NCBI GenBank assembly: GCA_905221605.1
Contig: CAJNDS010001558.1
Span: 751,001 to 783,798 of the forward strand
Direction: 5' to 3'
From: Symbiodinium natans
Taxonomy: Eukaryota; Sar; Dinophyceae; Suessiales; Symbiodiniaceae
Length of the DNA stretch: 32,798 bases
Under the pieces are notes generated by a model, which saw nothing but the letters and a program-made list of their open reading frames with translations, did not search any database and was not told the origin of the DNA. Position numbers and translations under genes: made by a program. Positions 1-11,000 of this stretch are shown here, in pieces. How positions within the stretch are numbered: the stretch's first letter is position 1; each line of letters starts with the position of its first letter.

Positions 1-40
1 ATAGGCTGCCTGTTGGGAGGGGGTCAGGGCTGCATATAAT

Positions 41-489
41 TTAGGGCTTAGGATTTAGGGTTTAGGGTTCAAGGTTTAGGGTTTAGGATTTAGGGTTTAG
101 GGTTCAAGGTTTAGGGTTTAGGGTTTAGGGTTTAGGGTTTAGGGTTTAGGGTTGAGGGTTGAGGGCTTAGGGTTTAGGGTTTAGGGTTTAGGGTTACTGT
201 TTCTTTACTGCTATGATTGTTTCGATTGCTATTATTGTTATGATTGCTTTTGTTGTGATTGTTGTTATGATGATGAATTTTGTTTTTTGCGTCAGGGTTC
301 ATTAAGAGTATTGTAGTTTGTGTTATGATTGCCAGTATTGTCCTGCTAGTTAATCATGTGGAGGGTTTCGTGTTTGGCTTGAGCAGCTGGCGGGTTAGGG
401 TTACAAGTTAGAGCTTAGGGTTTAGGGTTGGGTTTAGGGTTTAGGGTTTAGGGTTTAGGGTTCACGGTTTAGGGTTTAGGGTTTAGGGT
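41..489 (+). repeat. TTTAGGG tracts 41-194 and 411-489
   Basis: Two forward tracts with TTGAGGG and TTCAAGG variants, separated by T-rich unique sequence (GATTGTT-type) without a recognisable gene. Confidence 0.95.
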
Positions 490-564
490 CCGCCGACCCT
501 GGCGGCGTGTTGGATGGGAAAAGGAGGTGAAAACCTCCCTCTTTCCCTCCTTACCCCCCCAAAA

Positions 565-790
565 CGCGGGGGGGGGGGTTGGGGGGGTCCCCCGGCAGCT
601 TTTCCGTGGAGGAACAGGCCACCCACACCGCGTAAACTCATGGACCATAGGCGGTTTCGCACAGAGCATAGGGGCTCTTTTGGAAAAATCCCCCCCCCCC
701 CCCCCCCCCCCCCCTCGCCCAAGCAGCGTCTCGCCAGGCCCCAGCACCCCCCCACCCACCCCCCCGCCACCCCCCCCACCCAAACCCCCC
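565..790. repeat. C/G homopolymer-rich tract with a 25-base C run
   Basis: G runs at 568-588, an uninterrupted C run at 690-714 and repeated CCCCCCACCC to 790. Six-frame ORFs here are proline or glycine low-complexity and not genes. The minus strand could form G-quadruplexes. Confidence 0.9.
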
Positions 791-1204
791 ACCCAAACCC
801 AATCCTTAAACTTGTTCTCCTGCGGGGTCGGCGGCTTGAGCCGGAGGCTCTTAAATTTAGGGTTTGAGTATTTTGGGGGCTTGTGGGCTTTTCGCCTGGA
901 AGTTGCCTAGGGGTCGCCGTGGAACGGTCCCTGTGCTGATGTGATCAGGTTGGGGAGGCCCGGACCAGTGTACCGACGTGCATCGGTGGACTGGTGCATC
1001 AACGCGGGGCTGTCTATACCAGAATTCTGCATAAGGGTGCGACAAAGCCAAGTAGTTGAATCTTTCTCCACTTTTTCATGTGCACCAAGAGCATGTGCCT
1101 TGTTCGAGCGGTTCAATGAACTCCCATGCTCGTGTGCCCAACGGTATCGTTCTGCCAAAGCAAGTCCATGTCTTGCGTGACAGGAGCGTCGCATGTAGCT
1201 CCAA
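791..1204. other. Unique sequence without a supported gene
   Basis: Open frames up to 95 codons exist on both strands (for example 907-1194 minus) but none resembles a known family or shows clear splice sites. Confidence 0.6.
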
Positions 1205-1277
1205 GCCCTAAACCCTAAACCCTAAACCCTAGACCCTAAACCCTGAACCCTAAACCCTAAACCCCTAAACCCCAAAA
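1205..1277 (-). repeat. CCCTAAA tract
   Basis: Reverse-orientation units with CCCTAGA and CCCTGAA variants. The island 1278-1396 to the forward tract at 1397 is exon-sized, but no convincing frame was found. Confidence 0.95.
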
Positions 1278-1396
1278 CCCCATGCACAGCTAGGGCCCTA
1301 AAAGCGGCAGGAACAGCATTATGGCCAGGAGAAGCCGCACTGAAACCCTAATTCTGCAACCTGGGCCGTGACAAGGCGCGCGCAATCCCTTGCCCT

Positions 1397-1464
1397 GGGT
1401 TTAGGGTTTAGGGTTTAGGGTTTAGGGTTTAGGGTTTAGGGTTTAGGGTTTAGGGTTTAGGGTT
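1397..1464 (+). repeat. TTTAGGG tract
   Basis: Nine nearly perfect forward units. Confidence 0.97.
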
Positions 1465-1880
1465 TTCCCTTGCCCTGAATACACCTTCAGGGCCCCTTAC
1501 AAAGTTGCCGTCAATATTGTGGCCATCTTGAAAAACTACGCTTCTGGCAGACTCCAAAGTCTGCGAATGGGAGACGGCAGAACTGTGGTTCGGGTGTTGT
1601 GAAGCTACCCTTACCCCTTTTGCAGTAGCTTGCTAGCGCTTCATACTTGGAGGTTCATCATGGGTAGCTTTTAGTAAGGTTCTAGGCATGGTAATTGTCC
1701 TTGTAATCCCGTTTATGGTACTTTAGAACCCTACTTTGTAAGGAGCGCTTTGGGATGGAACATCTGTCCAGGTCAAGCCAGGAAAAAAGCAAAAAGCGAT
1801 GGCCTTTTATTCCTTCAGACTTTAAGATGCTCTGCCTGTATGATGTCTCAGCGCACTCCAAGTAGCCCTTCAACTCTCAC
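1465..1880. other. Probable intron downstream of the plastid-leader exon
   Basis: Begins on the minus strand with GTGAGAG. No acceptor/exon pair recognised. Confidence 0.4.
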
Positions 1881-2048
1881 CCTCTTCCTCGCCTGGGGGG
1901 TGACGAGGGCCGTCAGCGCTGCCGCTGTCGCCGTCTCGGTCGCTGGGACCGACACTGCCGGAGAGCTTCGGGGGACCGGCACGAAGGCCGTGAAGAGAGC
2001 ACCCGAGCACAGCAGCACGGCACCGGTCAACACAAGGGAGCGGGCCAT
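1881..2048 (-). CDS. N-terminal exon of an unidentified plastid-targeted protein
   Basis: From an ATG at 2048 it reads MARSLVLTGAVLLCSGAL then FTAFVPVPRSS, 56 codons to the donor AAGAGG/GTGAGA at 1880. The first 21 residues form a signal peptide with likely cleavage after FTA. The next residues, FVP, match the phenylalanine-led motif at the start of peridinin-plastid transit peptides, followed by S/A/T/R-rich sequence ending PQARKR. An AG (CCCCCAG) 12 bases before the ATG could accept a spliced leader. No downstream exon was recognised, so the mature protein is unknown. If unspliced, the frame ends after 66 residues. Confidence 0.5.
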
Positions 2049-2374
2049 CTTCGATTTCGCTGGGGGCGTTTCAGATTACGATGGCCTCGAAGCTATGCGA
2101 GCTGTCCCGGCTTGAGCAACACGGGAAAATGCAATGCATTAACATGCACAGAAGTTCATCGGCATCAACTTGGCACGCTCCGCGTTCTCGTTTGAGATGA
2201 TGAGACGACGAACCCGAAGTGAAAGACTAAACGCCCTGCACTCAGAATGCAAGTTCCTACCAATGCGAGAACATGTCAACCCCCCAAAACCCAAACCCCC
2301 AAGGCTCACAACCCCAAGAGAACCGGAAAATCTTGAAGTCCAACATCCGAAACCCGAAACCCTAAACCCTAAAC

Positions 2375-2434
2375 CCATGACGGGTCCCTGGCAGGATCCG
2401 CAGTCGCTCCGCAGACAGCTGAGGACAAAAAGCG
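2375..2434 (-). CDS. Unassigned candidate exon
   Basis: Exactly 20 codons, RFLSSAVCGATADPARDPSW, between acceptor TTCTCCCAG/CGC and donor CATGG/GTTTAGG. The donor again is the first telomere-type unit. Flanked by CCCTAAA below and TTTAGGG above, like proven exons here. Family unknown. Confidence 0.35.
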
Positions 2435-2454
2435 CTGGGAGAAGCCGAACCTTG

Positions 2455-2758
2455 GGGCTCAGGGTTGAAGGGCTTTCGGGTTGAGGGGTTTTAGGGGTTT
2501 AGGGCTTAGGGTTGCAGGGGGTTTAGGGTTTTGGGGGTTTAGGGCTTAGGGTTGTAGAGGGCTTAGGGTTTTAGGGCCAGGGCTGGCTTCGGGTGAAGAG
2601 CTTAGGGTTTTAGGGGTTTTCGGGTTGACGGTTTAGAAAGTTGCAGGTTTGGGCTTGAAGGGTTTGTCTATGTTAGCTGGCCGAGGGTTTTAGGGTTTAG
2701 GGTTTAGGGTTTGGGGTTTAGGCTTTAGGGTTTAGGGTTTAGGGTTTAGGGTTCAGGG
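2455..2758 (+). repeat. Degenerate TTTAGGG region
   Basis: Variable spacers and TTTTAGGG, CTTAGGG and TTTCGGG variants, becoming regular from about 2690. Follows the orphan exon at 2375-2434. Confidence 0.85.
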
Positions 2759-2871
2759 TCTCTTCGGAAGAGTCGGAGGTGTGTTGTGCGGAGAAAGCAC
2801 CTGTGTGGTCGGCGCTGCTGTTGGTGGGAGTACCCTGAGTTGGGATGCTGAGCTTAAAGAGGGCATGGCCA

Positions 2872-2909
<38 letters not shown>

Positions 2910-2925
2910 GTATATGTACATATAT
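2872..2925. repeat. (TA)n / (TATATG)n microsatellite
   Basis: About 15 TA units followed by TATGTATATG units, inside an AT-rich stretch to about 3060. Confidence 0.95.
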
Positions 2926-3124
2926 ACACAATTTATTTATCTATTCATGTTATGTTTATCTTTAAATAGTTCACATAAACATTTTACATATAAGAGTTGA
3001 GGGAATATAAAGGCCCTAAGCATATAATTCACATTCACATTTTACATATAATATACAGAATATGTCCTGACTACATGAGTGAGAGGTCTGCGGTGGTCGA
3101 GCCTGAGGCTCGGATTGGCCTGCA

Positions 3125-3190
3125 CTAGGGTTTAGGGTTTAGGGTTTAGGGTTGAGGGTTTAGGGTTTAGGGTTTAGGGTTAGGGTTTCG
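3125..3190 (+). repeat. TTTAGGG tract at the 3' end of the NiCoT gene
   Basis: Begins about 20 bases beyond the stop codon of the transporter and may fall in its 3' UTR. Confidence 0.95.
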
Positions 3191-3210
3191 GGTAGCGCGC
3201 AAGCACTTCG

Positions 3211-4311
3211 TCACACGCCAGACCTGTCAATGAACTGCCCATTCTGAACGTAGCGTATCACATGCTCCCGGACGTACGCGGGCGACGGCCTCCGGGCCTG
3301 CCGATCTCGGAACACCCGTCTGAAGCAGCACACGGCCGTCATCATGGCAAGGAAGAAGAGCGACACGACCGCCAACCCGAGGAGCTCGAAATGGTCGTTG
3401 GCCGACTGCACGGCCTCCCAAAACCAGCCATGGAGCCTGGCCTGGCTGCCCAGCAGACCCAGCAGCTCCAGGAGCCCCACCAGCAGTGCCACCAGGCCAG
3501 AGGTGACGGTCACAAACAAGTTGAAGTAGATCTTCTGGTCGTCGTCCTCCAAGGACGTCCGATAGATCCAGGCCATGAAGAAGCCGTTCAGGGTATCGAG
3601 CAGGCACATGCCCGACATGAAGAGCAACGGCAGAAGCAAGATGACGAAGGGGGTAACGAGGCCGTGTGAGACTGCCACAATCGCCAGGAGTCCCACCTCA
3701 GTTGAGGTATCGAACCCAAGCCCGAATAGGAAACCTACCACCAGCATGTGCCAGGGCTTGGAGATCGAGTCGAAAAGGCGCGGGCAACATCTCAGGCAGC
3801 AGCCAATGACATCATGGCTGTGAGCACTACGGGTGCCTCCACGCCAGGCCATCCACAGCTGCGTCGCCGTGTAGAGATTCAGGAGGCCCAGTGCAAACAG
3901 AAAGCCTCCTGAAATGGCTGTACCGACTATGCTGCCATACTTGCTGAAGGTGTCCAGAAAGTCGCTCATGAACCGCTGCGTGAGCAGAATCGCGCAGCAA
4001 GCGAGGAAGACCACAGAGGAGTGCCCAAGAGCAAAAAACATGCCAACCGTGCGGGGGCTGCTGTCACGAGTCGTCAGCTTGCGTGTGATATTGTCGATGG
4101 CGGCAATGTGGTCCACGTCAACTGCATGGCGGAGACCGAATGAATAAGCAAGCAACCCGGATGCCACCAACTTCGGCATCAGCATCAACAGCACAAAAAG
4201 CCCGACAGTCAGCACCAGGATGATGGAAACAATGATGATCGAGCCCCGCTGACTCCGCCTTTCGATCAACAACGCCCTGCTTGCTTCTGCATCATCACCC
4301 GGGAGAACCAT
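3211..4311 (-). CDS. Nickel/cobalt transporter, NiCoT (HoxN/NixA/Nic1) family
   Basis: An intact 366-residue membrane protein that should carry Ni2+ and/or Co2+ across a membrane; nickel would serve urease. Family signatures are visible in order: RHAVDVDHIAAIDN at residues 61-74 (the HX4DH metal-selectivity motif, H62, D67, H68), LGHSSVV at 95-101, FGLGFDTSTEVG at 196-207 and GMCLLDTLNG at 234-243. Eight or so hydrophobic segments surround them (first about 24-58, last about 308-329). A His/Cys-containing loop lies at 160-178. The fourth signature usually reads DTTDG; here it is DTLNG. The start is secure: an in-frame TGA lies two codons upstream and the ATG sits in GCCATGG. Length fits the family (about 330-380). 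It has no introns, unlike both large neighbours on the same strand, which may mean retroposition or horizontal origin. Which metal is preferred cannot be read from sequence. Confidence 0.93.
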   Translation of the reverse strand: MVLPGDDAEASRALLIERRSQRGSIIIVSIILVLTVGLFVLLMLMPKLVASGLLAYSFGLRHAVDVDHIAAIDNITRKLTTRDSSPRTVGMFFALGHSSVVFLACCAILLTQRFMSDFLDTFSKYGSIVGTAISGGFLFALGLLNLYTATQLWMAWRGGTRSAHSHDVIGCCLRCCPRLFDSISKPWHMLVVGFLFGLGFDTSTEVGLLAIVAVSHGLVTPFVILLLPLLFMSGMCLLDTLNGFFMAWIYRTSLEDDDQKIYFNLFVTVTSGLVALLVGLLELLGLLGSQARLHGWFWEAVQSANDHFELLGLAVVSLFFLAMMTAVCCFRRVFRDRQARRPSPAYVREHVIRYVQNGQFIDRSGV

Positions 4312-4570
4312 GGCTCAATGTGCCGAACTGCTGCTGATTCCGGCGTTTTTTTTTGTCTTTTGTGTGTAGGCAAGGAAGTGGGCAATCAGTAACAAGCTCG
4401 GCTGATTCGGGCCCAGGGGCTAGCACTGCTGACACGGGTCAGACAAGTCAGGGTTCAGGGTTTAGGGCTTTAGACTTTCGACTTACCGGTAGGTGGGACA
4501 TGCAGGGAGGCTGGAAGTTCTCAGCCCTAAGTGGCTCTCATCCTCCGACCGTGCGGATTACAGCTCATGC
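4312..4570. other. 5' flank of the NiCoT gene
   Basis: Contains a pyrimidine-poor AAAAAAAAA stretch about 30 bases before the ATG. A perfect GTAAGT donor-like site on the minus strand near 4487 has no recognisable exon. Confidence 0.5.
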
Positions 4571-4627
4571 CCCTAAACCCTAAACCCTAAACCCTAAACC
4601 CTAAACCCTAAACCCTAAACCCTAAAC
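4571..4627 (-). repeat. CCCTAAA tract upstream of the NiCoT gene
   Basis: Eight perfect units about 260 bases upstream of the transporter start. Confidence 0.97.
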
Positions 4628-4748
4628 CGAGATGCAGAGGCAGGCGCTGCCATCCCCACAGGTCTCGGATCCTGACCCCCCCACCACGCTTGATCTGAGG
4701 CCCGAACCCAATGAACCCGGACACTCCTGGCAGGAGCATACACAGCAC

Positions 4749-4791
4749 CTACGAGAAAGAAGAGCGGAGACCCCGCAATTGGCAGGAAGGC
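4749..4791 (-). CDS. Possible PLGG1-like exon I
   Basis: A 43-base segment with acceptor TTGAG/GC and a good donor CGTAG/GTGCTG. In the phase left by exon H it reads GLPANCGVSALLSR, comparable to TGLIGANFVQVVLDKL in plant PLGG1. It lies between a CCCTAAA tract (4571-4627) and a short TTCAGGG stretch. Similarity is weak. Confidence 0.3.
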
Positions 4792-4820
4792 CTCAACACT
4801 CTACAAACCGAACAGAATAG

Positions 4821-4904
4821 CTACTGGTAGCAGTAGGTTTTGTCTTTGCTTGCGATTTTACGGCGTCAGCTGCCCAGTGGGCAAGTCCTACTGGTAGCAG
4901 TAGG
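4821..4904 (+). repeat. Pair of 17-bp direct repeats, each a small hairpin
   Basis: CTACTGGTAGCAGTAGG occurs at 4821-4837 and 4888-4904. Each copy has a CTACTG/CAGTAG stem with a 4-base loop. Confidence 0.75.
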
Positions 4905-4982
4905 GTTCAGGGTTGAGGGCATAGGACTGATTACACCTAGGGCTTCGGGCTTAGACAACAGCAGCGGTTGTGGCTTTCTCGC

Positions 4983-5077
4983 CTGCGCAGAGCGCCACCA
5001 GGGCCACGTTGTTCTCAGCACCACTCACTTCGCAGAGGCGGGCATACGTGGGCAGCGCCATGGGGATCGTGACGCAC
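4983..5077 (-). CDS. PLGG1: PLGG1-like exon H: LrgB conserved RC(V/I)T segment
   Basis: Encodes CVTIPMALPTYARLCEVSG then AENNVALVALCAG. Together with the preceding Arg this matches the RCITVALALSIVSLF region of plant PLGG1. The acceptor is GGAAG/GTG. The donor GCAG/GCGAGA is a choice; the frame stays open to a TAA at 4951. Confidence 0.7.
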
Positions 5078-8000
5078 CTTCCATTGGGTGAAAGCCCATG
5101 CCTAAACCGCGTTATGGTACAATGATATTCTGTGCTTTAAACCCCCTTTGAAAACTATTTATGAATAGGTTGCCTTATCAGGGAAGAAGGGAAATTAACC
5201 AAAGCACCCAACCCTGAATTCTTTTTTGAACAGGCAAAACAGGCCCTAAACCCTAACCCCTAAACCCTAAACCCTAAAAGGCACAACCTACCAGGCTTCG
5301 GATCCAACTGCCACAATGAAACTGCCGAAGATTTCTGCAACACTCAACGAATGGAGCACCCTCCCAGTCCAATCCGGCCTAAAAAGGCTTTGAGGTTGAC
5401 AGCTTTTGTTGCACTCTAAACCCTAAACCCTGAACCCTAAACCGGAAACCCTACGCCCGAAACCCTAAACCCGAAACCTAAACCCCTGTGCCCCAGCCTC
5501 ATGGTGGCCGCGAGCGTCACGTCCGGAGACACTCCCAGAAGAGGCCCGGCAGCGGCTGTGCCCAGCACGTTACACAAAGACACCTGGTTCAGGGTTTAGG
5601 GTTTAGGGTTTAGGGTTCAAGGTTCAAGGTTCAAGGTTCAGGGTTCAGGGTTCAGGGTTCAGGGTTCAGGGTTCAGGGTTTAGGGTTTAGGGTTTAGGGT
5701 TTAGGGTTTAGGGTTTAGGGTTTAGGGTTTAGGGTTTAGGGTTTAGTGTTTAGGGTTTAGGGTTTAGGGGGTCTCAAGTATTTGTGTGTTTACGGGTGTT
5801 TAGGGCTCGGGGTAGGACTGGCTGCCCATTGATTACTTTTCGGGGCCGAGGGTGTTTTGGGGCCCTCTGTGGCTTTGGTTTAGAGTTCCAGGAGTTGAGG
5901 GCTTAGGGACCTTCTGGAGAATATTCGGCATGTTGTCGAATGCATTTCGGGCTGTCTGTTGTGCCTGCTTGGGCCCTACTACGAGCACTGAAACCTGATC
6001 TTGCCCCAAGACGGGTCGACTTCTGTCAAAACATACTTCATGTTGCAAGGAGTGAGCTGAATGGAGCGTGCTTGAAGGATGTTGGGACATCCCTATAAAG
6101 CATCTGTCACTCATGCTCAGAGCACCAGACCACGACCGGCTCATGAATGCTGTGTACACTCAGCTTGACTGATAACCTAGAAGGGGTGTCTTTAAGCTAC
6201 CCGGCGTATACGAGAAGAGAGACTCAAATAATAGGAATAGACCGTAGGAGACACTGAAAAGGAGTATGCTACACATAGAAGCCTCTGGAAAAATAAAAGC
6301 TCAAGCCGATTCTACCCCTAAACCGTCCCCTCAGAGAGTAAACCCTGAACCCTGAAACTCCCAACCCAAACCCTGAGCCCTGTTCCCTACACCCCGTTCC
6401 AGGGGCGTGGCAGCTCCGCAGGTCAGGAAGAGAACCTTGCTGAGCGACGCGATGCGCGCGCCTCGGCGCCAGGGTCGAAACGCAAACTTCGAGCCTGAAG
6501 CTTTCTAGAATGGAGACTTTAGTTCGGGCTTAGGGTAGAGGGGAGAGGGTATAGGGTTTAGGGTTTAGGGTTTAGGGTTTAGGGTTTAGGGTTTAGGGTT
6601 TAGGGCTTAGGGTTTAGGGCTTAAGGTAGGTCTCATGGTGTAGGGCTGAGGGGTTGAGGAAACTACTTACAAGTCCTCGAGGTCTCCCGAGCAAAACTGT
6701 ACGGACTTAAGCTAACAACCCTATACCGCTAGACCTTCAGATTCGAACTGCAGGGCTTAGGGTTAAGGGTTTGGGGTTCAGGGACGTGCCCCCTATCCCC
6801 TCCCCTGAACACGTGGGTGAGTTTAGGGCAGCTCTCGATGGGATGGTAGCTGGCCCAGCAAGGTTTTGGGGGTTTTGGGCCATCTAGGATGTTTGGCCAG
6901 GCCATGTTCGGATCTTCGAGAGGTGCGGGGTTTAGGGATTAGGGCTGAGAGGATTTGGGTTGCACTAAACCCCAAACCCTAAACCCTAAACATTCCCTGA
7001 ACCCTACACCCTAAACCCAAAACCCTAAACCCTAAACTCTGGAGCCAAGCTGCGGTATTGGAACATCTGCACCCCTGTGGACACCAGGGCTGGTCCCAGG
7101 CCTCTGGCGTGTGCGAACCCCTGAAGATAATAGGGGATTTGGGTTCGGGTTTTAGGGTTTCACACCCTTTCATTCACGCGCTTCGCTTATGTTTTTTTGT
7201 GATGAAAGGAGTGAATGAGTGAACGAATGATTGGCGTGCGAATGCATTCGCTTCACTCATTCCAATCTCATAGTATTACCAACGCACCAACCGTCTAGTA
7301 TCCTGGCTCATGATTCCAAGGTGTTACACGGTTCTAGCTGGAGAACCTGATGTTGGGGTCCCGACGGTGGGTTCCTTGTCAAGAGAGTTCCTGTCACGTA
7401 GAAAGACTCATGATGGTAAGTTTTTCTAAGTCAAGCTGGTACAGATAGAAGGTTGAGTCTTAAACGATGATAACGGGCCAGCAAAAAGACTTATTGTGGC
7501 CCGTATACTTTCATTCATAACTTTCCTCATTCTCCTGTCCGCAGAACAACCTTACTAACTTTGAGACAGGATTTTGGAAGAGGAAATCATTTGTAACCAC
7601 TAGAAAGAACTGGGTGAACGTTACCGTGAGCCTGCTCCTGAGGATCCCTTAAGCAAGTTGGGTACCGAGGTTTTCTGAGTAGCCCCAAACAGTAAAACCC
7701 TAAACCCATAAAGCCCTAAACCCCTTAAAGCCCTCAGCCCTTCCACCCCTAAGACCCCTTAAACAAATGAACCCCCTATAGCCCTGAGCCCTAAACCCTT
7801 AAACCCTTTAAGCAATCAAAAACTCACTGCAAAGAAGAGCGAATGAAAAAGAACATACGGTTTCTATCTTCAGTTCACTCAATCTTTATCATGTGTTCTC
7901 TGGCTACATGTACATGTACATGTACATACACATATACATACGCATATTACATAGACAGATACATATACATATGTATGCAGGTACTTATCAACGTACGTAC

Positions 8001-11000
8001 AGAGGCTCTTGGGGGCAGGCGAAGAAGAGGCTGAGCCCTTGGCACCACAGCAGCATGTCCCCAGTCCCGGGTGGCCCTTGAGCCCCTACGAGGTAGTCTC
8101 CTGGGCTTGGCGCCAGGGGCCGACGAGCTTCCGACAGGCTCAGGGGGTTTGAGGGTTTAGGGTTTAGGGTTGAGGGTTTGAGGTTTGAGGGTTTTGGGTA
8201 GGTATCTAGGGAATCGGATAAGGGATGCTATGTGGGGGTCAGAGGTTCAGGATGGTTCAGGCTTCGGAGGTCGAAACTCGAATGTTGCCTTGTTCTCTTG
8301 CTCAGTTCAGTTGCAGGGCTTGCGGTTTTGATGCTTGTTCAAGGCCTGCGCAAGAGGAAGTGGAACTGGGGAGGTTCAAATGCTAACCGCGTGCGCCAAG
8401 ACCCAAACTCCACTTTCGTCACTTCGTCGGACTTCGTCGACCCTGACCCTCCAGCCCCGACAAGCTGCCAAAGCTGGTACCCTTCAAACCTGAATCACGA
8501 AGATCATAGCCTTGCACGTCGCAATAGTAGTACTATCGTATTGTGATAGTCATATCAGTAAATGAGCATGTGCTGAGAAAGCAATCAAGATACGAAGAAG
8601 TTTTTGGCAAAAAGTAAGAAGGCACTCCCTAAACCCTAAACCCTAAACCCCAAAACCTAAACCCTAAACCCTTAAACCCTAGCCCGAAACCCTAAACCCT
8701 AAGCCGAAGCGTCTCTTCACCACCTGGCTGTAGCTTTCGCCACGAGCCGCCGCCATGGCGGCCGCGCCTGCGATGGTGGCGGCGCCGTTGGCCAGAAAAC
8801 AAAGGTGGCCGGGCCTGGGTGAAGGTTGTGTTGAGTTTAGGGTTTAGGGTTTAGGGTTTAGGGTTTAGGGTTTAGGGTTTAGGGTTTAGGGTTTAGGGTT
8901 TAGGGTTTAGGGTTTAGGGTTTAGGGCTTAGGGCTTAGGGTTTAGGGTTTAGGGTTTAGGGTTTAGGATTTAGGAAAGTCGTGGATTTTGCAATTCGCCT
9001 CTTGGGCTATGGGCTTTCAAGAAAGTTTGAAAGCTTAAGGCGAACTTCTCCAGCTCAAGAGCGTTCTCTCGTGATCTCCAACTGCAAATTTCTTCCTTTA
9101 CAAGGAAGCGCAGATTCTTTGTGTCCCCTTCCAAAGTAATTCATCCCAGCTTCCTAGCAACGGCCCAAGGCTTCAGCAATCAAACCTACCCCCTCCCAGA
9201 CCAAAAAGATTAGGGTTTAGGGTTCGGGGTTTTGGGCTAAGGGTTTCGGGGGTTAGGATAGCAGCATTTCATAGGGATTCCCTGAACGGGGGCAAAATCA
9301 AATTCGAAGGTGCGAATCCTAAAGCCCCTTGGACAATGAAAAAACCTCAATGCACAAGAAGTCCCTAAACCTTGAACCCCTCCCGTTTTGGAGTTGAGAG
9401 TGCAAGGTTCTGGGTTCCAAAACCCTAAACCCTAAACCCTAATTATTCCCTAAACCCTAAACCCTAACACTAAACCCTAAACCCTAAACCCTAAACCCTA
9501 AACCCTAAACCCAAAAAAAGACAACAAACCTTAACCCCTAAGACCGAGCGGCAGGCCCCGGTGCACGGCCAGCGCGAAGCTCCCCACGCCCAAGGCAGCC
9601 AAAGCCGCACCACGGAGCTGCCGACAGCGCTCCTCCGGGCCCTCCCAGAGCCTGGGCTTTAGGGGGGCTTAGGGGTTAGAGGGGTTTCGGGGTTTAGGGG
9701 TTTAGGGGTTTAGGGTTTAGGGTTTAGGGTTTGGGGTTTGGGGTTTGGGGTTTGGGGTTTGGGGTTTGGGGTTTGGGGTTTGGGGTTTGGGGTTTGGGTT
9801 TGGGGCTTTAGGGTTTAGGGGTTTAGGGGTTTAGGGGTTTAGGGGTTTAGGGTTTAGGGTTTAGGGGTTAGGAGTTTCGGGGATCAGGGCTTAGGGATTA
9901 GGGCTTCAGGGTTTTAGGGCTTTAGGGTTTATGATACAGGGCTTTAGGGCTTTAGGATTTAGAGTTTGGGGCTTTAGGAGTTTGGGGTTTAGGGCTTTAG
10001 GGTTTAGGGTCAGGGCTTTAGGGTTTAGGGGTTTCCGGAGGTTATATCTAGCTAGAAGCAAAATTTCTACCGGTTCAGCTATTTGGGGCTATAACCCTAC
10101 GTATAACTTCCCATGAACCTAATGAGCTTGATTGTCCGATGATCTCTGGCGTCTACGGGTCTAGGGTTCAGGGTTCAGGGCTTCCTCAAAAGCGACATGT
10201 GACGTGGGTGAAATATGCGCAAATTGACATCGCCCTATTATAGTAAAAAGGAAGCACAAGCATTCCTGTTCCGCTTCGTCGAGCTCGCTTAGATGCCCTG
10301 GCTCCTTATTAAGGTTGAAAGCTCTTCTAGAATCCTTAGCTGACGCAAAGCCCAAGAAGCTCCGGCCAGACGCCCAGAGGAGCGGTGGCCGCTGCCAGCA
10401 GAAGCCAGGCTGCGCAGAACGGCAGCAGTTTCCTGGGGCCGGCGGCTTTCGCGGCAGCTGAGGCCTTGCGGGGCTTAGGGCAGTGTTGAGCTGCCATGCT
10501 CAAGGATTTCAGGACTTCAGGGTGTTGGGCTGAGGGTTCGTTTGAGGCCTTCACGGCTTCGGGCTTTCCAAAGCCTTTTTCCTTACATCTCAGGGCTTAT
10601 CAGGCTTGTGTTGCTTCAGGCGCGCCTCCGCGGCAGGCAGCTGCGGAGCCAGCAGCAGCACCAGGCGGGCAGCGCCAGCCACGGCGGCCGCCCAGCCGCC
10701 AGCGAGCAGAAGCCCCAGGCCCGCGGCCTCCGCCGCGCCGCCGGGGAAGAGGATTGTGGGCAGAGTCACCTTGAAGCCACTTGCAGCTTTCATATTTTAT
10801 GTGTCCCGGTACCCGGTACCCTTGTTTTTGGACGAACCAGGAACCTGCACGGGCACCAGGAAGACCGGCAGCCAGCGGCCAACCCAACCCACCGCCGGCA
10901 TCAGTGCTTGGTGCGCTTGGCTCGCAGCAGCGGGCGCCAGGGCATGAGCCAGCGAGAGCCCACCGAAGGCGCTGAGCATGCTGCAAATCTGGGAAGGCAG

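Noticed and set aside
514-910. Proline-rich plus-strand and glycine-rich minus-strand ORFs of about 100-127 codons
   Set aside because: Produced by C/G homopolymers; no start context, splice site or family resemblance.
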